A stretch of DNA of 64,000 nucleotides from CAVQRC01 sp963715045 (lineage in GTDB: Bacteria > Planctomycetota > Planctomycetia > Pirellulales > Lacipirellulaceae): NCBI GenBank assembly GCA_963715045.1, contig CAVQRC010000039.1, forward strand, positions 124,001 through 188,000, read 5' to 3'. The position numbers were made by a program, and so were the translations under genes. This document shows, one piece after another, positions 44,194 to 53,645 of the stretch (position 1 is its first letter; every line of letters begins with the position of its first letter). A model generated the notes under the pieces. The model worked only from the letters and a program-made list of their open reading frames with translations, searched no databases and was not told where the DNA came from.

Positions 44194-45054
44194 TTACATC
44201 CGCTGTTCGGCGGAGGGAGGAGGTGGGTCGTCCATTTGCCGGATTTGATCGCGGATCCGGGCGGCCTCTTCGTAGCTTTCCTCGGCGATCGCGGTCGCCA
44301 GTTGCTCGTGAAGAGCCGTTACCGGGTCGATGGGGGAGTCCGCCGTCGAGTTGCCGTTCTCAGAGCCGGACTCCAGGTGTCGCGCGACCTCGAGCCGCCA
44401 CTTTTTGAGAAACGTCAGTTCGCCGCAATGCTCCGCTTTGCTTTCCTGGCCGTAGTTGCGCAGAAACTGTTCGATGTTGCGGATCCCTGCGTCGATCGCA
44501 GCGATCGACGCATCCCATTGACGCGTCTCGATGAGCGGCGTCGCCACGGCTCGGGCATGCATCATCGTGACGTAAGGTCGCCACTGGTCGAACTGCAATC
44601 GGTCCTGTTCTTCCCGCGCGTGGGCCCGCACAAAGTCGAACAGGCGTAGGTTTCGTGCGGTGTCGCGGGCACACAGTTCGTACCATTTCAACTGCCAGAA
44701 GCAGAGGTAGCGATGATAGTATTGAACCCCTTCCCGCAGGAGCCGGTTGCAGTCCGCGTTTTCGAGCAGGTACGGGATGCCATCCGGGTGGGCCGCATCG
44801 TGTTCGGCCTGTCGAGCCACGTGGTAATCGAGCCACGATTTGCATCCCTCGACGCGGAGCCCGTCCGGTCGATCGTCCACTTCCATCTGCAGGATACCGA
44901 GATCCAGGCGGAGTTGGATCCGCGTCCGTCCATCATGTCCCACGATCGTCCGCACGTTAATCTGATCGGGATCGAAACTCCACTCGTCCAATAGTGGGCG
45001 TATATCTTGCGACACGGGCAAATGCTCGTTGCGTAGGATTTCTGCTGGAGACAC
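44194..45054 (-). CDS. UVR-motif protein of unknown function
   Basis: The 286-residue reading from GTG 45054 has a folded middle (DIRPLLDEWSFDPDQINVR, RIQLRLDLGILQMEVDDRPDG, CFWQLKWYELCARDTARNLRLFDFV). The C-terminal UVR coiled-coil motif is LHEQLATAIAEESYEEAARIRDQIRQM. The N-terminus is uncertain: the frame is open to 45255 without a good start, and several GTG codons are possible. It is immediately upstream of larE on the same strand. The UVR motif occurs in UvrB, UvrC and McsA-like proteins and mediates protein interaction. Confidence 0.65.
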   Translation of the reverse strand: MSPAEILRNEHLPVSQDIRPLLDEWSFDPDQINVRTIVGHDGRTRIQLRLDLGILQMEVDDRPDGLRVEGCKSWLDYHVARQAEHDAAHPDGIPYLLENADCNRLLREGVQYYHRYLCFWQLKWYELCARDTARNLRLFDFVRAHAREEQDRLQFDQWRPYVTMMHARAVATPLIETRQWDASIAAIDAGIRNIEQFLRNYGQESKAEHCGELTFLKKWRLEVARHLESGSENGNSTADSPIDPVTALHEQLATAIAEESYEEAARIRDQIRQMDDPPPPSAEQRM

Positions 45055-45267
45055 GTGATCGAGCCCAACGTGAGCCGACACCGCGAGGATAACAGAATTC
45101 GGTCCTTCGCTGCGACGGCAGCAGTCGGGTCGTGCGGCCGATTTGGTCAGAGCGGACGTGCGAATCACCGATGATCCGGGAAAGATAATCGAGGCCGCTG
45201 CAAAACGTACCGTGACCACCCGGTTTCCCCGCCACGGGAGGCGTGAAACGGGCAATGGAAAAGCGGT

Positions 45268-46371
45268 CTAGCCGCCATCGCGAACGACGGGCTCCATGAC
45301 CTTGGTATTCCGCTCGATCGCCAGCACGATCGTCCGCTGCTCGACACCGTCGCCACTGCTGGCGACGACCGGGATGACCTCGCGTCGATCGGGGATGCTC
45401 AGTCGCACCGCGAAGGTTCCGTCGGGCCGCATCTGAACCGGTTCGCCCTTGAGCGTGACATGCGCGTCGTGGCGACTTACCCCATACACGATCAATTCTG
45501 CATCGACGGCGAACTCGAGTTTGGAATGTTCTCCTCGTCCGGCACCATTACCAAACCGCGTCTGCATCGGGGTCCCCATCGGCCGGCGGAGACGTTCTTC
45601 AAGCAACTCCTGCAATTCCTGGCTTGTCCCCTGCGGTGAATAACCGCCACTCATGGCGTAAATCCGATCGGCGTTCTCGGCAACGTCGACCCAGTTGTCA
45701 TCCAGGGCGTCACTGGTGACGGCCGGCGGCGTGGTCACCGTATTGCTTCGGGCCAGGCAATAAAAGGAGCCGTCGAGGGCCCGATAACCGATTTCGAGCC
45801 GGAACGATTGGGGAGGATCCTGGACATCGACGTACCAGTTGCGGACGCCGCCGTGGATTTCGATGTCCCGAATCACACTGGAGTTCCCGTCGTCGGCGAC
45901 GTTGTACAGTCGCAGCACGGCTTTTGCCCCATGCCAGGCCTGGGACAACGCCACCCGCGCTCGCTCCACACTTTGCTGTCCCAATTCCCAATACGCGTGC
46001 AGCCAGTAGGGGTCGCGGACCATGACGACCAGTCGATCCTGGGAATTCGCCGCCTCGCGGGGGTCGGAAGCGAGATTCTTGACACGCTCCAACTTCGACT
46101 GAAGCTGCATGATCCGCTTTTTCGTCCGCGGGCTGGTACGCGGTTTTTCGAGCGGCGGACGCGGCGTCGCTTGCGCCCGGGCCGACCCGTTCTTATCGTC
46201 TGGTGCTCTCTTCGTACTGGCTCGTTTTGCAGAAGACTTACGTCGCGCCACTTTGACCAGGGCCGTGACGAGTTCGTCTTTCCGCATGGCGTGCCATCCC
46301 GAGATACCGTGTTCCTTCGCCATGCGGGCGAGATCTTTGCAGGTGTAGTTTCGCAGAGTCGCTGCAGTCAT
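45268..46371 (-). CDS. DUF4912-type protein with Rho N-terminal-like module
   Basis: From ATG 46371 (GAGGAAG upstream) the 367-residue protein starts LRNYTCKDLARMAKEHGISGWHAMRKDELVTALVK, a Rho-N/SAP-like helix-extended-loop-helix that binds nucleic acid in other proteins. A basic, disordered linker follows. The DUF4912 domain contains DRLVVMVRDPYWLHAYWEL, AVLRLYNVADD and SFRLEIGYRALDGSFYCLARS. The C-terminus repeats a beta-rich stretch (VTLKGEPVQMRPDGTFAVRLSI). The function is unknown. Confidence 0.75.
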   Translation of the reverse strand: MTAATLRNYTCKDLARMAKEHGISGWHAMRKDELVTALVKVARRKSSAKRASTKRAPDDKNGSARAQATPRPPLEKPRTSPRTKKRIMQLQSKLERVKNLASDPREAANSQDRLVVMVRDPYWLHAYWELGQQSVERARVALSQAWHGAKAVLRLYNVADDGNSSVIRDIEIHGGVRNWYVDVQDPPQSFRLEIGYRALDGSFYCLARSNTVTTPPAVTSDALDDNWVDVAENADRIYAMSGGYSPQGTSQELQELLEERLRRPMGTPMQTRFGNGAGRGEHSKLEFAVDAELIVYGVSRHDAHVTLKGEPVQMRPDGTFAVRLSIPDRREVIPVVASSGDGVEQRTIVLAIERNTKVMEPVVRDGG

Positions 46372-46374
46372 CAC

Positions 46375-47344
46375 TTGTCTTCCTCACACACCGTGTGTCC
46401 GGAAGGAGCGAACGGGTGTAGTTGGGATTTGTGTCGGTCACTTCCCTGCTGAATTGTGCGGCTCCTTAATCGCAGCTGATCGCCTCCTCGGTCGCATTTT
46501 CATGGATGTCGGGGGATGGAAGCATCCAGCGTTCTTCCGCTCGGAGACTCCTTTCCGAGGACCTCGCAGCCATCCAAGATCTGCCTTGAGTCGGCAACCC
46601 AATGATTTGATAAGGTTCGGGATGAGGAAGTATCCCCTACCGCCTTCCCGCATTCGACGAGAATTCGTGAGGGTGATGTGGGCCTGACGCCCCACCAGAC
46701 CGGCTCCCTACCAACCGACGAAGAATTTGCCGCGCCTAAGACATAGAGTTCCGCACTTGTGGCAACAATTACAGGGTTGATTCGCCCAGTCTAATCGTTT
46801 GGCCCGGGATTCGCAACGAAACTCCCTCGCAACTCGCCCAGGAGGGGACTTCTCGTGCTCCGCAAGGTCAGGCCAGATCAAGGCTTATCGCGAGCCGCCG
46901 ACATTCTCCGCCACGCCCCCGCCACAATCAGGAAATTCACCCGCGTGGGCCTGCGATCTCCAGGCCCAATGACCTCACCCTGGGCCCCGCTCGCGATCTG
47001 TAAGTTGCTGTGTACAAGTGTCTTATGGCGACTTTGTGAAAAAAGGAACGAATTTGCCCGGGGCCCGTTGACAGTTTGCCCGTACCACACCTACATTCTG
47101 TAGCGAACCTGCTGGCATAGCAACGGGTTACGACGGCGTGCGAAGTTCAAGCAGATGCGGAAGTTGCGGTGTAAGTCATTCGATAGCAGGGACTTAACTC
47201 CTGTTTCAGTGCCTCCCGATCCGGATTCGCCATGCTTCGACGCCTGGAGTGTTGGGGAGAAGCCTGCTAGGTGCCATTCTGCTCGCCCTGACCGGCTGCA
47301 ACGTGAGGGTCGGGGGTACAAGCTGAGAATGACTCGACAAGCCC
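46375..47344. other. 970-base intergenic region upstream of the ATP synthase operon
   Basis: No convincing gene is present; short ORFs have unlike composition and no start signals. An 8-bp stem TGGGCCTG/CAGGCCCA lies at 46946-46968. No tRNA, RNase P, tmRNA or SRP RNA signature was found. The right part carries the likely atp promoter. A strongly conserved RNA gene of unknown type cannot be excluded. Confidence 0.4.
47068..47097 (+). promoter_or_regulatory. candidate promoter of the ATP synthase operon
   Basis: TTGACA (47068-47073) and TACATT (47092-47097) are 18 bases apart, giving a perfect -35 and a 4/6 -10. This is about 250 bases before the first operon gene, leaving a long leader. Confidence 0.45.
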
Positions 47345-47632
47345 ATGGCCAATGCCCCCAATCCAGATCCGCCACTCGCCGAAGCGGCGCGCTGGACCGG
47401 ACGGATTTTTGCGGCCTCGCTCGTCATGGTGGGGCCGGGCTTGGGAGGGATGTGGCTGGATCGAAAGTTCCACACCGGGTGGATCGGGATCGTGGGATTC
47501 GCGGCGGGTCTCGCCTGCGGAATGTACTTCCTGATCTTGATGACGCAGCAAGTTACTAACCGACGGATTTCAGACCAAGAGCTCGAAGATCGAGAACCTG
47601 AGGATCGTTCTTCCGCGGATAAAGAGTCCTGA
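47345..47632 (+). CDS. AtpZ/AtpI-family membrane protein
   Basis: The 95-residue protein has two transmembrane segments (IFAASLVMVGPGLGGMWLD and WIGIVGFAAGLACGMYFLIL) joined by a short RKFHTGW turn. This is the AtpZ/AtpI_gp1 pattern found as the first gene of many F-ATPase operons. Such proteins help assemble the c-ring or import Mg2+ in some bacteria. The charged C-terminus (RRISDQELEDREPEDR) is cytoplasmic. Start: ATG 47345. Confidence 0.8.
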   Translation: MANAPNPDPPLAEAARWTGRIFAASLVMVGPGLGGMWLDRKFHTGWIGIVGFAAGLACGMYFLILMTQQVTNRRISDQELEDREPEDRSSADKES

Positions 47633-47720
47633 ACACGGCCCGTGGCGCGAGCCACGTGCGTCGCAAGCATGACGCGACTCGGTGTTGCCAGGGCACGCAC
47701 AGATGTAAGGACAAATTCCG

Positions 47721-48164
47721 GTGACCCACACGCCGCATCCGGGTAACCCGCAGTCGCCAGGTCTGCCGCCTCTGCGTGCATTGCTGGCTGGCGGAGGATT
47801 GCTGGCTGCCGTGCTCACCCTCACCGCAATCGTCTCTGGGGCGGTTCTCTATCCGCAGTATGGCTCGCTGGCGATCGCGGCCGCCGCCGTTGCGGCCTTG
47901 GTCTGTCTCGTATCGGGCCTGCTGGGCCTGCTCGCCACGGTTTGGTTCCAGGGAACTCCCCAGGCAGTCTCCGGAATGCTGCTGGGCATCCTCGTGAGAA
48001 TGGCCCTGCCGATGGCCGCGGCTCTCGGTCTCACCGTCGCTCGCAGCGAGCTTGTCGCGGCCGGCGTCGTTGGTTTGATTCTGATCCATTACCTCGTGGG
48101 ATTGCTCGTCGACACGACGATCGCCGTCATCGTCTGCCGCTCCACCCAGTCGACCCGCTCCTGA
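47721..48164 (+). CDS. second AtpI-like membrane protein
   Basis: The 147-residue protein starts at GTG 47721 and has four hydrophobic segments (LLAGGGLLAAVLTLTAIVSGA; AIAAAAVAALVCLVSGLLGL; MLLGILVRMALPMAAALGL; AAGVVGLILIHYLVGLLVD). The LGILVRMALPM segment with its single Arg resembles AtpI-type subunits. It sits between the AtpZ-like gene and atpB, the normal AtpI position. The assembly role is inferred from position and topology. Confidence 0.6.
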   Translation: MTHTPHPGNPQSPGLPPLRALLAGGGLLAAVLTLTAIVSGAVLYPQYGSLAIAAAAVAALVCLVSGLLGLLATVWFQGTPQAVSGMLLGILVRMALPMAAALGLTVARSELVAAGVVGLILIHYLVGLLVDTTIAVIVCRSTQSTRS

Positions 48165-48182
48165 CGTCTCTCAGCGTGCACT

Positions 48183-49417
48183 ATGGCTTCGCCAATTCTC
48201 CACATCAAAGACAGCTACTACTTCGAGGTTCCCAAAGCGCTGTGGCGATCGGACCGCAACAGCCTGGCCGAATTCGTGGAAGAAGTTCCGGTGTTCGTGC
48301 GGAATGATCCGGACTACCGCCTCCACGAAGCCCGCATAATGCTCGACGAACTGGCTACGGCCGACTTCATCGACGCGACGGCGATCCCTGACCGCGAGCA
48401 GGTGCTGTCGGAATTCGAGCACTGGAGCCACGACCACTCCAATGCGGGTAAACCACTCGCGGCGTTCCTTGAGGAATCACCAGAGGCCCAGTGGTTTCGC
48501 GAGCAACTGTCCGCCGGCGAGGCAGAGCCCGAGTGGCAGGAGCTCAAGGGCGAAGTTCGGCAGCAGGCCTGGGACGCGTACATCACGGATGCGTCGAACA
48601 CCTGGTCCGCCGAGAAGATCGAGTCGTACAACCGCTTGCTGGATGGTAAGGTCCTGATTCCGCAACCGTTCAATCCCACCCTTCGCAACTTCTACGAGCG
48701 GGAATCGGGCTTCGCGATTTCGAAGTTCATGGTCATTGAGGGTGTGGTCGCGCTGCTCGTGGCCGTGTTGTTCATTCGCCTGGCGAATCGGATGCGGGGT
48801 GGCGAACGTCCGCGCGGCAAGCTGTGGAACATGTTCGAGGCGGTTCTCCTGTACTTCCGCGACGTCGTCGTCCGGCCCGCGATCGGAGGGAAGGATGCCG
48901 ACCGATTCGTGCCCCTGTTGTGGACCGTATTTCTGTTCATTCTGGGCTGTAACCTGGCCGGGATGATTCCGTTTGTCGGGCGCCTACCGCATCCTTCGGC
49001 GTGACCCTCGGAATGGCCGGCGTGATCTTTGTCACGGGGCTCTTCTTCGGCATGAAGCGGTTCGGCTTCATCGGCTTTTTCAGGAACCTCGTCCCGTCCA
49101 CGGGATTGCCCCTCGTTGCGGCGATTCCGATCGGCCTGGTCATGCTCGTGATCGAAGTGATCGGACTGTTCATCAAGCACGCCGTGCTCGGGATTCGGCT
49201 CCTCGCCAACATGGTTGCCGGTCACATCGTTCTGCTCGCCATCATGGGCCTGGCGGTGGCCGCCGCAGAGACCGCTGCCTGGCCCGCGATCGCATCGATC
49301 TCCGTGATCGGATCCACACTCGTCAGCATGCTGGAACTCTTTGTCGCGTTCCTGCAGGCATTTATTTTTACGTTTCTGTCGGCGTTGTTCATCGGGATGT
49401 CGATCCATCACCATTGA
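48183..49417 (+). CDS. atpB: F-ATP synthase subunit a, frameshifted, with long N-terminal extension
   Basis: The Fo subunit a forms the proton half-channels. The first frame (ATG 48183) carries about 180 hydrophilic residues (EVPKALWRSDRNSLAEFVEE ... WSAEKIESYNRLLDGKV) before the first membrane helix VIEGVVALLVAVLFIRLANRM, far longer than in E. coli. It stops at 49004. The protein continues in the -1 frame from about 48980 with APTASFGVTLGMAGVIFV, the essential Arg in LGIRLLANMVAGHIVLL, and a final FLQAFIFTFLSALFIGMSIH. A single missing G in the GGG run at 48978-48980 explains the break. Summed length is about 411 residues. Confidence 0.85.
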
Positions 49418-49501
49418 TCCGGAATTCCGGCGTGGAACAAGTCGACAAGCAGTATTCGTCGTCAAGAGACCCGTTCGTTGTTTGAAACATAGGAGACAGG
49501 A

Positions 49502-49813
49502 TTGGTGCTCAACGTTGCCAAGTTCACCGCACTCGGACTATTCGCTGTGCTCGTCATGGCGCTGCCTGCATCCGCCCAGGTTGCCGGCGGAGGAATCCTC
49601 AATTCCGGAGCCATCGGCGCCGGGATCGTTTGCATCGGTGCCGGATACGGCATCGGACGACTCGCCGGTTCGGCCCTCGAGGGGATGTCGCGCCAGCCTG
49701 AGGTCGCCGGCAGTATCCAGACGGCCATGATTATCGCGGCCGCCCTGATCGAAGGGTTTACCTTCTTCGCATTGTTTGTCTGCTTGCAGCAGAATCCTTT
49801 TGCTGCCGGGTGA
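49502..49813 (+). CDS. atpE: F-ATP synthase subunit c
   Basis: The 103-residue proteolipid begins with a signal-peptide-like LGLFAVLVMALPASAQV. Two transmembrane helices then form the c-ring hairpin: GAIGAGIVCIGAGYGIGRLAGS and MIIAAALIEGFTFFALFVC, linked by the conserved cytoplasmic loop EGMSRQPE. The proton-binding carboxylate is the Glu in AALIEGFTF. The Q...ES/T Na+-type signature is absent, so proton coupling is likely. Start at TTG 49502 (AGGAGA upstream) or GTG 49505. Confidence 0.93.
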   Translation: MVLNVAKFTALGLFAVLVMALPASAQVAGGGILNSGAIGAGIVCIGAGYGIGRLAGSALEGMSRQPEVAGSIQTAMIIAAALIEGFTFFALFVCLQQNPFAAG

Positions 49814-49887
49814 GGCCCGCCATGGAGAGGGTCCACCGCTTGTCGGTGTTTGCCAAGTCGCGTGTCTGTTTGCAAGGGGATGACGTC

Positions 49888-50583
49888 GTGTTGTCACTGC
49901 GTTGGATTGGCCGATCGGTATCGGCAGGGGTCGTCGGTGCGATGCTCTTGGCCCTGGTCACGAGCTTGAATCTGGCAGCCGTCGCCACAGCGGCCGAAAC
50001 GGATGCCGAAGCGGCGCCCGGCGAAGCGGCTCACGGCGGACATGACGCCGAGCATCACGCCGATCCGGGCCACGGCAACGCGACCGCCTCGCAAGAAGAC
50101 CCGACGGAATTCCGTTCCGACCTGGCGATCTACACCCTGGTCGTGTTTCTACTGCTGCTCGCGATCCTCGGGAAGTTTGCCTGGCCCGTGATCAGCGAGG
50201 CTCTCGAAGAGCGTGAGCGGCGGATCGCCGGTCACATCGCGGCCGCCGAGGGCAAACACGAAGAAGCCAAAGTGATGCTCAGCCAGTATGAGGCCAAACT
50301 CGAGGCCGCAACCGACGAGGTTCGTCAACTGCTGGAGGAGGCCCGCCGAGATGCCGAGCACACCAAGGCCCAGATCGTGGCCGAAGCCAAGGCGGCTGCC
50401 GAGGCCGAGCATGCCCGAGCCCTGCGGGATGTCGAGCAGGCGACCGATGCGGCCCTCAAACAGATCGCCGAACGCAGTGCCAGCTTCGTCGTCGGGATGA
50501 CGCGTCAAATCGTGCAGGAGGAACTCTCCGATCAGCAGCAGCAGCGGATCGTCCGCGAAGCGCTGAGCAAGTTGTCCAATTAG
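49888..50583 (+). CDS. atpF: F-ATP synthase subunit b with signal peptide and His-rich segment
   Basis: From GTG 49888 (AAGGGGA seven bases upstream) the 231-residue protein has a signal-peptide-like SAGVVGAMLLALVTSLNLAAVA, an unusual His-rich stretch (HGGHDAEHHADPGHG), a transmembrane helix (LAIYTLVVFLLLLAILGKFAWPVI), and the long amphipathic stalk helix (EALEERERRIAGHIAAAEGKHEE and onward) typical of subunit b. An in-frame GTG at 49810 would overlap the atpE stop by 4 bases and add 26 residues, without coding character. Confidence 0.88.
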   Translation: MLSLRWIGRSVSAGVVGAMLLALVTSLNLAAVATAAETDAEAAPGEAAHGGHDAEHHADPGHGNATASQEDPTEFRSDLAIYTLVVFLLLLAILGKFAWPVISEALEERERRIAGHIAAAEGKHEEAKVMLSQYEAKLEAATDEVRQLLEEARRDAEHTKAQIVAEAKAAAEAEHARALRDVEQATDAALKQIAERSASFVVGMTRQIVQEELSDQQQQRIVREALSKLSN

Positions 50584-50768
50584 CCAACTCATCAATACAG
50601 AACTAACGGTTTCCGGGGCGAGTAGTCTCCGGGGCTGACGGGTTCGGGACCGAACGGTTTCCGGGCCTGACCGCTCCCAGAGGCGACCTCTCCCGGACTC
50701 GATGGTCGCAGGTCATCCGGCCCGGCCCCGCTCAGGCGGGGAAGCCCGGCAACCTTCGCGAGGACTCG

Positions 50769-51437
50769 ATGGAAGCATCCGCAGAAGACCAATCCAACCA
50801 TGTCGACCAGTCCAACCATGTCGACGTCGTTGCCCAGCAGATCGCTCGGGTCTACGCCAAGGCGTTCCTCGACGCATCTGCGGCCGTAGCGGGCGGAAGG
50901 CAGGACGATCCTGCCGTCCAACAGGACGTCGAGCAGTTCGTGTCGGTGGTGGTGGATGTGCTGGACCGGTACCCTCGATTCGAGGCGACGCTTACCTCGG
51001 CTCTCGTTTCCACGGAAGACAAAGAGCAAATCCTCGAGAAAGTCTTCCGAGATCGTGCCTCGACAACCGTGCTGTCGCTGTTGAAAGTCCTCGCCCGTCA
51101 TGGCCGTCTCGATATTCTCCGGATGGCCCGCCGACAAATCGAAGCCTTGAACAACGAGCGGCACGGACGCCGCGAAGTCCAGGTGCGGGTCGCCCGTGAT
51201 CTCACGGACGATCTTCGCAGTGAACTGACGGCGCAACTTCGAGCCCGGATGGGGCTCGAGCCGTTGCTCCGGGTTACCGTCGATCCGTCGTTGATCGCGG
51301 GCATCATCGTCCAGGTTGGCGACACCGTTTTCGACGGTTCGATCGAGACCAGCCTGGGCAAGGCCCAACTGGCGATGGTGGCCCAGACCGTCGAAATAAT
51401 TCAGACACAACGCGCACGGCTGACCGCCGAAGCGTGA
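50769..51437 (+). CDS. atpH: F-ATP synthase subunit delta
   Basis: The 222-residue protein has the OSCP/delta pattern: IARVYAKAFLDASAAV, VVDVLDRYPRFEATLTSALVSTEDKEQIL, LLKVLARHGRLDIL and the C-terminal VDPSLIAGIIVQVGDTVFDGS. It links the catalytic head to the peripheral stalk. The 185-base atpF-atpH gap holds degenerate GGTTTCCGGGG-type repeats and no gene. Confidence 0.93.
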   Translation: MEASAEDQSNHVDQSNHVDVVAQQIARVYAKAFLDASAAVAGGRQDDPAVQQDVEQFVSVVVDVLDRYPRFEATLTSALVSTEDKEQILEKVFRDRASTTVLSLLKVLARHGRLDILRMARRQIEALNNERHGRREVQVRVARDLTDDLRSELTAQLRARMGLEPLLRVTVDPSLIAGIIVQVGDTVFDGSIETSLGKAQLAMVAQTVEIIQTQRARLTAEA

Positions 51438-51526
51438 TCCATTTCGGAGGGCCACGCGCCCAGAATTCCTTCCAATTCAAACTCATCTGCTCGCCGCCCT
51501 TGCGGGTCGCGAGCTGAGGTCGTGCC

Positions 51527-53068
51527 ATGAAATTCAACAGCGACGAAATCGCCTCGGTCATTCAGCGAGAGATCGAACAGTTCGAGAGCCAGATCGACGT
51601 GCGGGAGGTTGGTCGGGTACTTGAAGTCGGTGACGGGATCGCCCGCGTCTACGGCCTTTCAGGCGTGATGGCCCAGGAGATGGTCGAGTTTCCCACCGGC
51701 ACGATGGGCCTCGCGTTCAACCTCGAAGAGAACTCGGTCGGCGTGATCATTCTGGGAGATTTTCTCTCGATTCAGGAGGGCGACGAAGTCCGCTCCACCG
51801 GCCAGTTGTTGAGCGTTCCGGTGGGAGAAGAGGTGCTCGGTCGGGTCGTGGACCCGCTCGGAAATCCGCTCGACGGCAAAGGGCCCATCGTGACCAACGA
51901 GCGTCGCCCGGTCGAAGTGATTGCGGCCGGCGTCGCGCAGCGGCAACCGGTTCGCGAGCCATTGCAGACCGGCGTCAAAGCCGTCGATGCGATGACCCCG
52001 ATCGGCCGCGGGCAGCGCGAACTGATCATCGGTGATCGCAAGACGGGCAAGACGGCGATCGCCGTGGATGCGATCATCAATCAGCGTGAATCTGGTGTGA
52101 AGTGTTTCTACGTCGCCATTGGACAGAAGGAATCGACCATTGCTGGCGTCATCGAACGGCTTCGCGATTCCGGTGCGATGGACTACACCACCGTCGTCGT
52201 TTCGGGTGCCAGCGATCCTGCCCCGCTGCAGTACGTCGCGCCCTATTCGGGCACCGCGATGGCCGAGTACTTCATGTTCAAAGGTGAGCACGCCCTGATT
52301 GTCTACGACGATCTATCCAAGCAGGCGGTCGCGTACCGTCAGTTGTCGCTGCTGATGCGGCGTCCCCCCGGTCGTGAAGCGTTTCCCGGCGACGTGTTTT
52401 ACTGCCACAGCCGGCTTCTCGAACGCTCGGCGAAACTCAGCGACGAACTCGGCAGCGGTTCGCTGACCTCGCTGCCGATCATCGAAACTCTCGAAGGCGA
52501 GGTTTCGGCTTACATCCCGACCAACGTGATTTCGATTACCGACGGCCAGATCTACCTTCAGCCGGACTTGTTTTTCGCGGGCGTGAAGCCGGCCATGAAT
52601 GCCGGGATCTCCGTGTCCCGCGTTGGCGGCGCGGCCCAGGTCAAAGCCATGAAGTCGGTGGCCGGAGGTTTGCGGCTCGATCTCGCGGCGTTCCGGGAGC
52701 TTGAGGCCTTTGCCCAACTCGGTACAGAACTCGACCCGGCGACGCAGTCCCGGCTCGACCGCGGCTACCGGATGGTCGAAATCCTCAAGCAGGATCAGTA
52801 CACCCCGATGCACGTCGCCGATCAGGTGCTGATCATCTTTGCCGCGTCGGAGGGCTATCTCGACAAAATCCCCGTCGAGAAAGTCCGCGAATGGGAAACC
52901 CGGTTCCTGACCTTCATGAAGGATCAGAAGGCCGAGATTCGCAACGAGCTGAAAGAGAAGAATGCCCTCGAGGAAGAACTCAAAGGCAAGATCAAGGCGG
53001 CCATTTCCGAATTCACGACCCAATACAGGAACTCCACCGAGAAGCAGACCGCCGTGGCTGCGACCTGA
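51527..53068 (+). CDS. atpA: F-ATP synthase subunit alpha
   Basis: The 513-residue protein has EIASVIQREIEQFESQIDVREVG, the P-loop GDRKTGKTAIAVD, AIGQKESTIAGVIERL, the signature YSGTAMAEYFMFKGEHALIVYDDLSKQA abbreviated here, and RRPPGREAFPGDVFYCHSRLLERSA. Full family length and order. Nucleotide sites of alpha are non-catalytic regulatory sites. Start: ATG 51527, MKFNSDEIA. Confidence 0.97.
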   Translation: MKFNSDEIASVIQREIEQFESQIDVREVGRVLEVGDGIARVYGLSGVMAQEMVEFPTGTMGLAFNLEENSVGVIILGDFLSIQEGDEVRSTGQLLSVPVGEEVLGRVVDPLGNPLDGKGPIVTNERRPVEVIAAGVAQRQPVREPLQTGVKAVDAMTPIGRGQRELIIGDRKTGKTAIAVDAIINQRESGVKCFYVAIGQKESTIAGVIERLRDSGAMDYTTVVVSGASDPAPLQYVAPYSGTAMAEYFMFKGEHALIVYDDLSKQAVAYRQLSLLMRRPPGREAFPGDVFYCHSRLLERSAKLSDELGSGSLTSLPIIETLEGEVSAYIPTNVISITDGQIYLQPDLFFAGVKPAMNAGISVSRVGGAAQVKAMKSVAGGLRLDLAAFRELEAFAQLGTELDPATQSRLDRGYRMVEILKQDQYTPMHVADQVLIIFAASEGYLDKIPVEKVREWETRFLTFMKDQKAEIRNELKEKNALEEELKGKIKAAISEFTTQYRNSTEKQTAVAAT

Positions 53069-53201
53069 GCCGCTCTCCGTCGACGTTCCTCCGATGTTCG
53101 CCAGGCCAGCTCCTCGGCAGCGTCGCAAGAATCGTCACGACGCAGCGAACTTCAGCATGGACAACCCTTGACGACCGGCTGAACCTTGCGAGGGCCTTGA
53201 T

Positions 53202-53591
53202 GTGAGTAACGATAACCCGTTCGAGTCGCCCGAGGCCCCCTACGAGCCGACCGGCGTGCCTGACAAGGACGAGCGAACCTGGGGCATGTTGTGCCACCTC
53301 ACGGGGCTCTCGACGTTGGTTGGGATCCCCGGCTTCATCGCACCGTTGATTATCTGGTTGATCAAAAAGGAAGACATGCCGTTCGTGGATGACCAGGGCC
53401 GCGAAGCGCTGAACTTTCACTTCACAAACTTCGTGCTCATCCTCGGCTGCCTGGCCCTGATGTGCGTCGCCATCGGCGCGCTTTTGCTGCCGCTCGTCGG
53501 GATCTTTTACTTCGTATTCATCGTCATCGCCGCCATCAAAGCCAACGACGGCGTACTTTACCGCTACCCGATTAACATCCGCGTGCTCTAA
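53202..53591 (+). CDS. DUF4870-type membrane protein inserted in the ATP synthase operon
   Basis: The 129-residue protein (GTG 53202) has an acidic N-terminus (SNDNPFESPEAPYEP) and the DUF4870/Tic20-like pattern: WGMLCHLTGLSTLVG, APLIIWLIKKEDMPFVDDQGREALNFHFT, and two more membrane helices (LILGCLALMCVAIGALL; LVGIFYFVFIVIAAIKAND). It lies between atpA and atpG, where standard operons have no gene. Any ATPase role is unproven. Confidence 0.8.
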   Translation: MSNDNPFESPEAPYEPTGVPDKDERTWGMLCHLTGLSTLVGIPGFIAPLIIWLIKKEDMPFVDDQGREALNFHFTNFVLILGCLALMCVAIGALLLPLVGIFYFVFIVIAAIKANDGVLYRYPINIRVL

Positions 53592-53645
53592 CCACCCCGA
53601 CCCCCGACCCCTGACCCCTGACCCCCGACCCCTGACCCCCGACCC
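53592..53645 (+). repeat. CCCCTGA/CCCCCGA heptamer array before atpG
   Basis: Eight or so heptamers of the form GACCCCT or GACCCCC fill the whole space between the DUF4870 stop and the atpG ATG (GACCC abuts ATG). No Shine-Dalgarno sequence is present in this gap. Confidence 0.85.

Noticed and set aside
46375..47344. several 60-90-codon frames and possible housekeeping RNA
   Set aside because: Composition and starts do not support genes. None of the RNase P, tmRNA or SRP RNA core strings is present on either strand.
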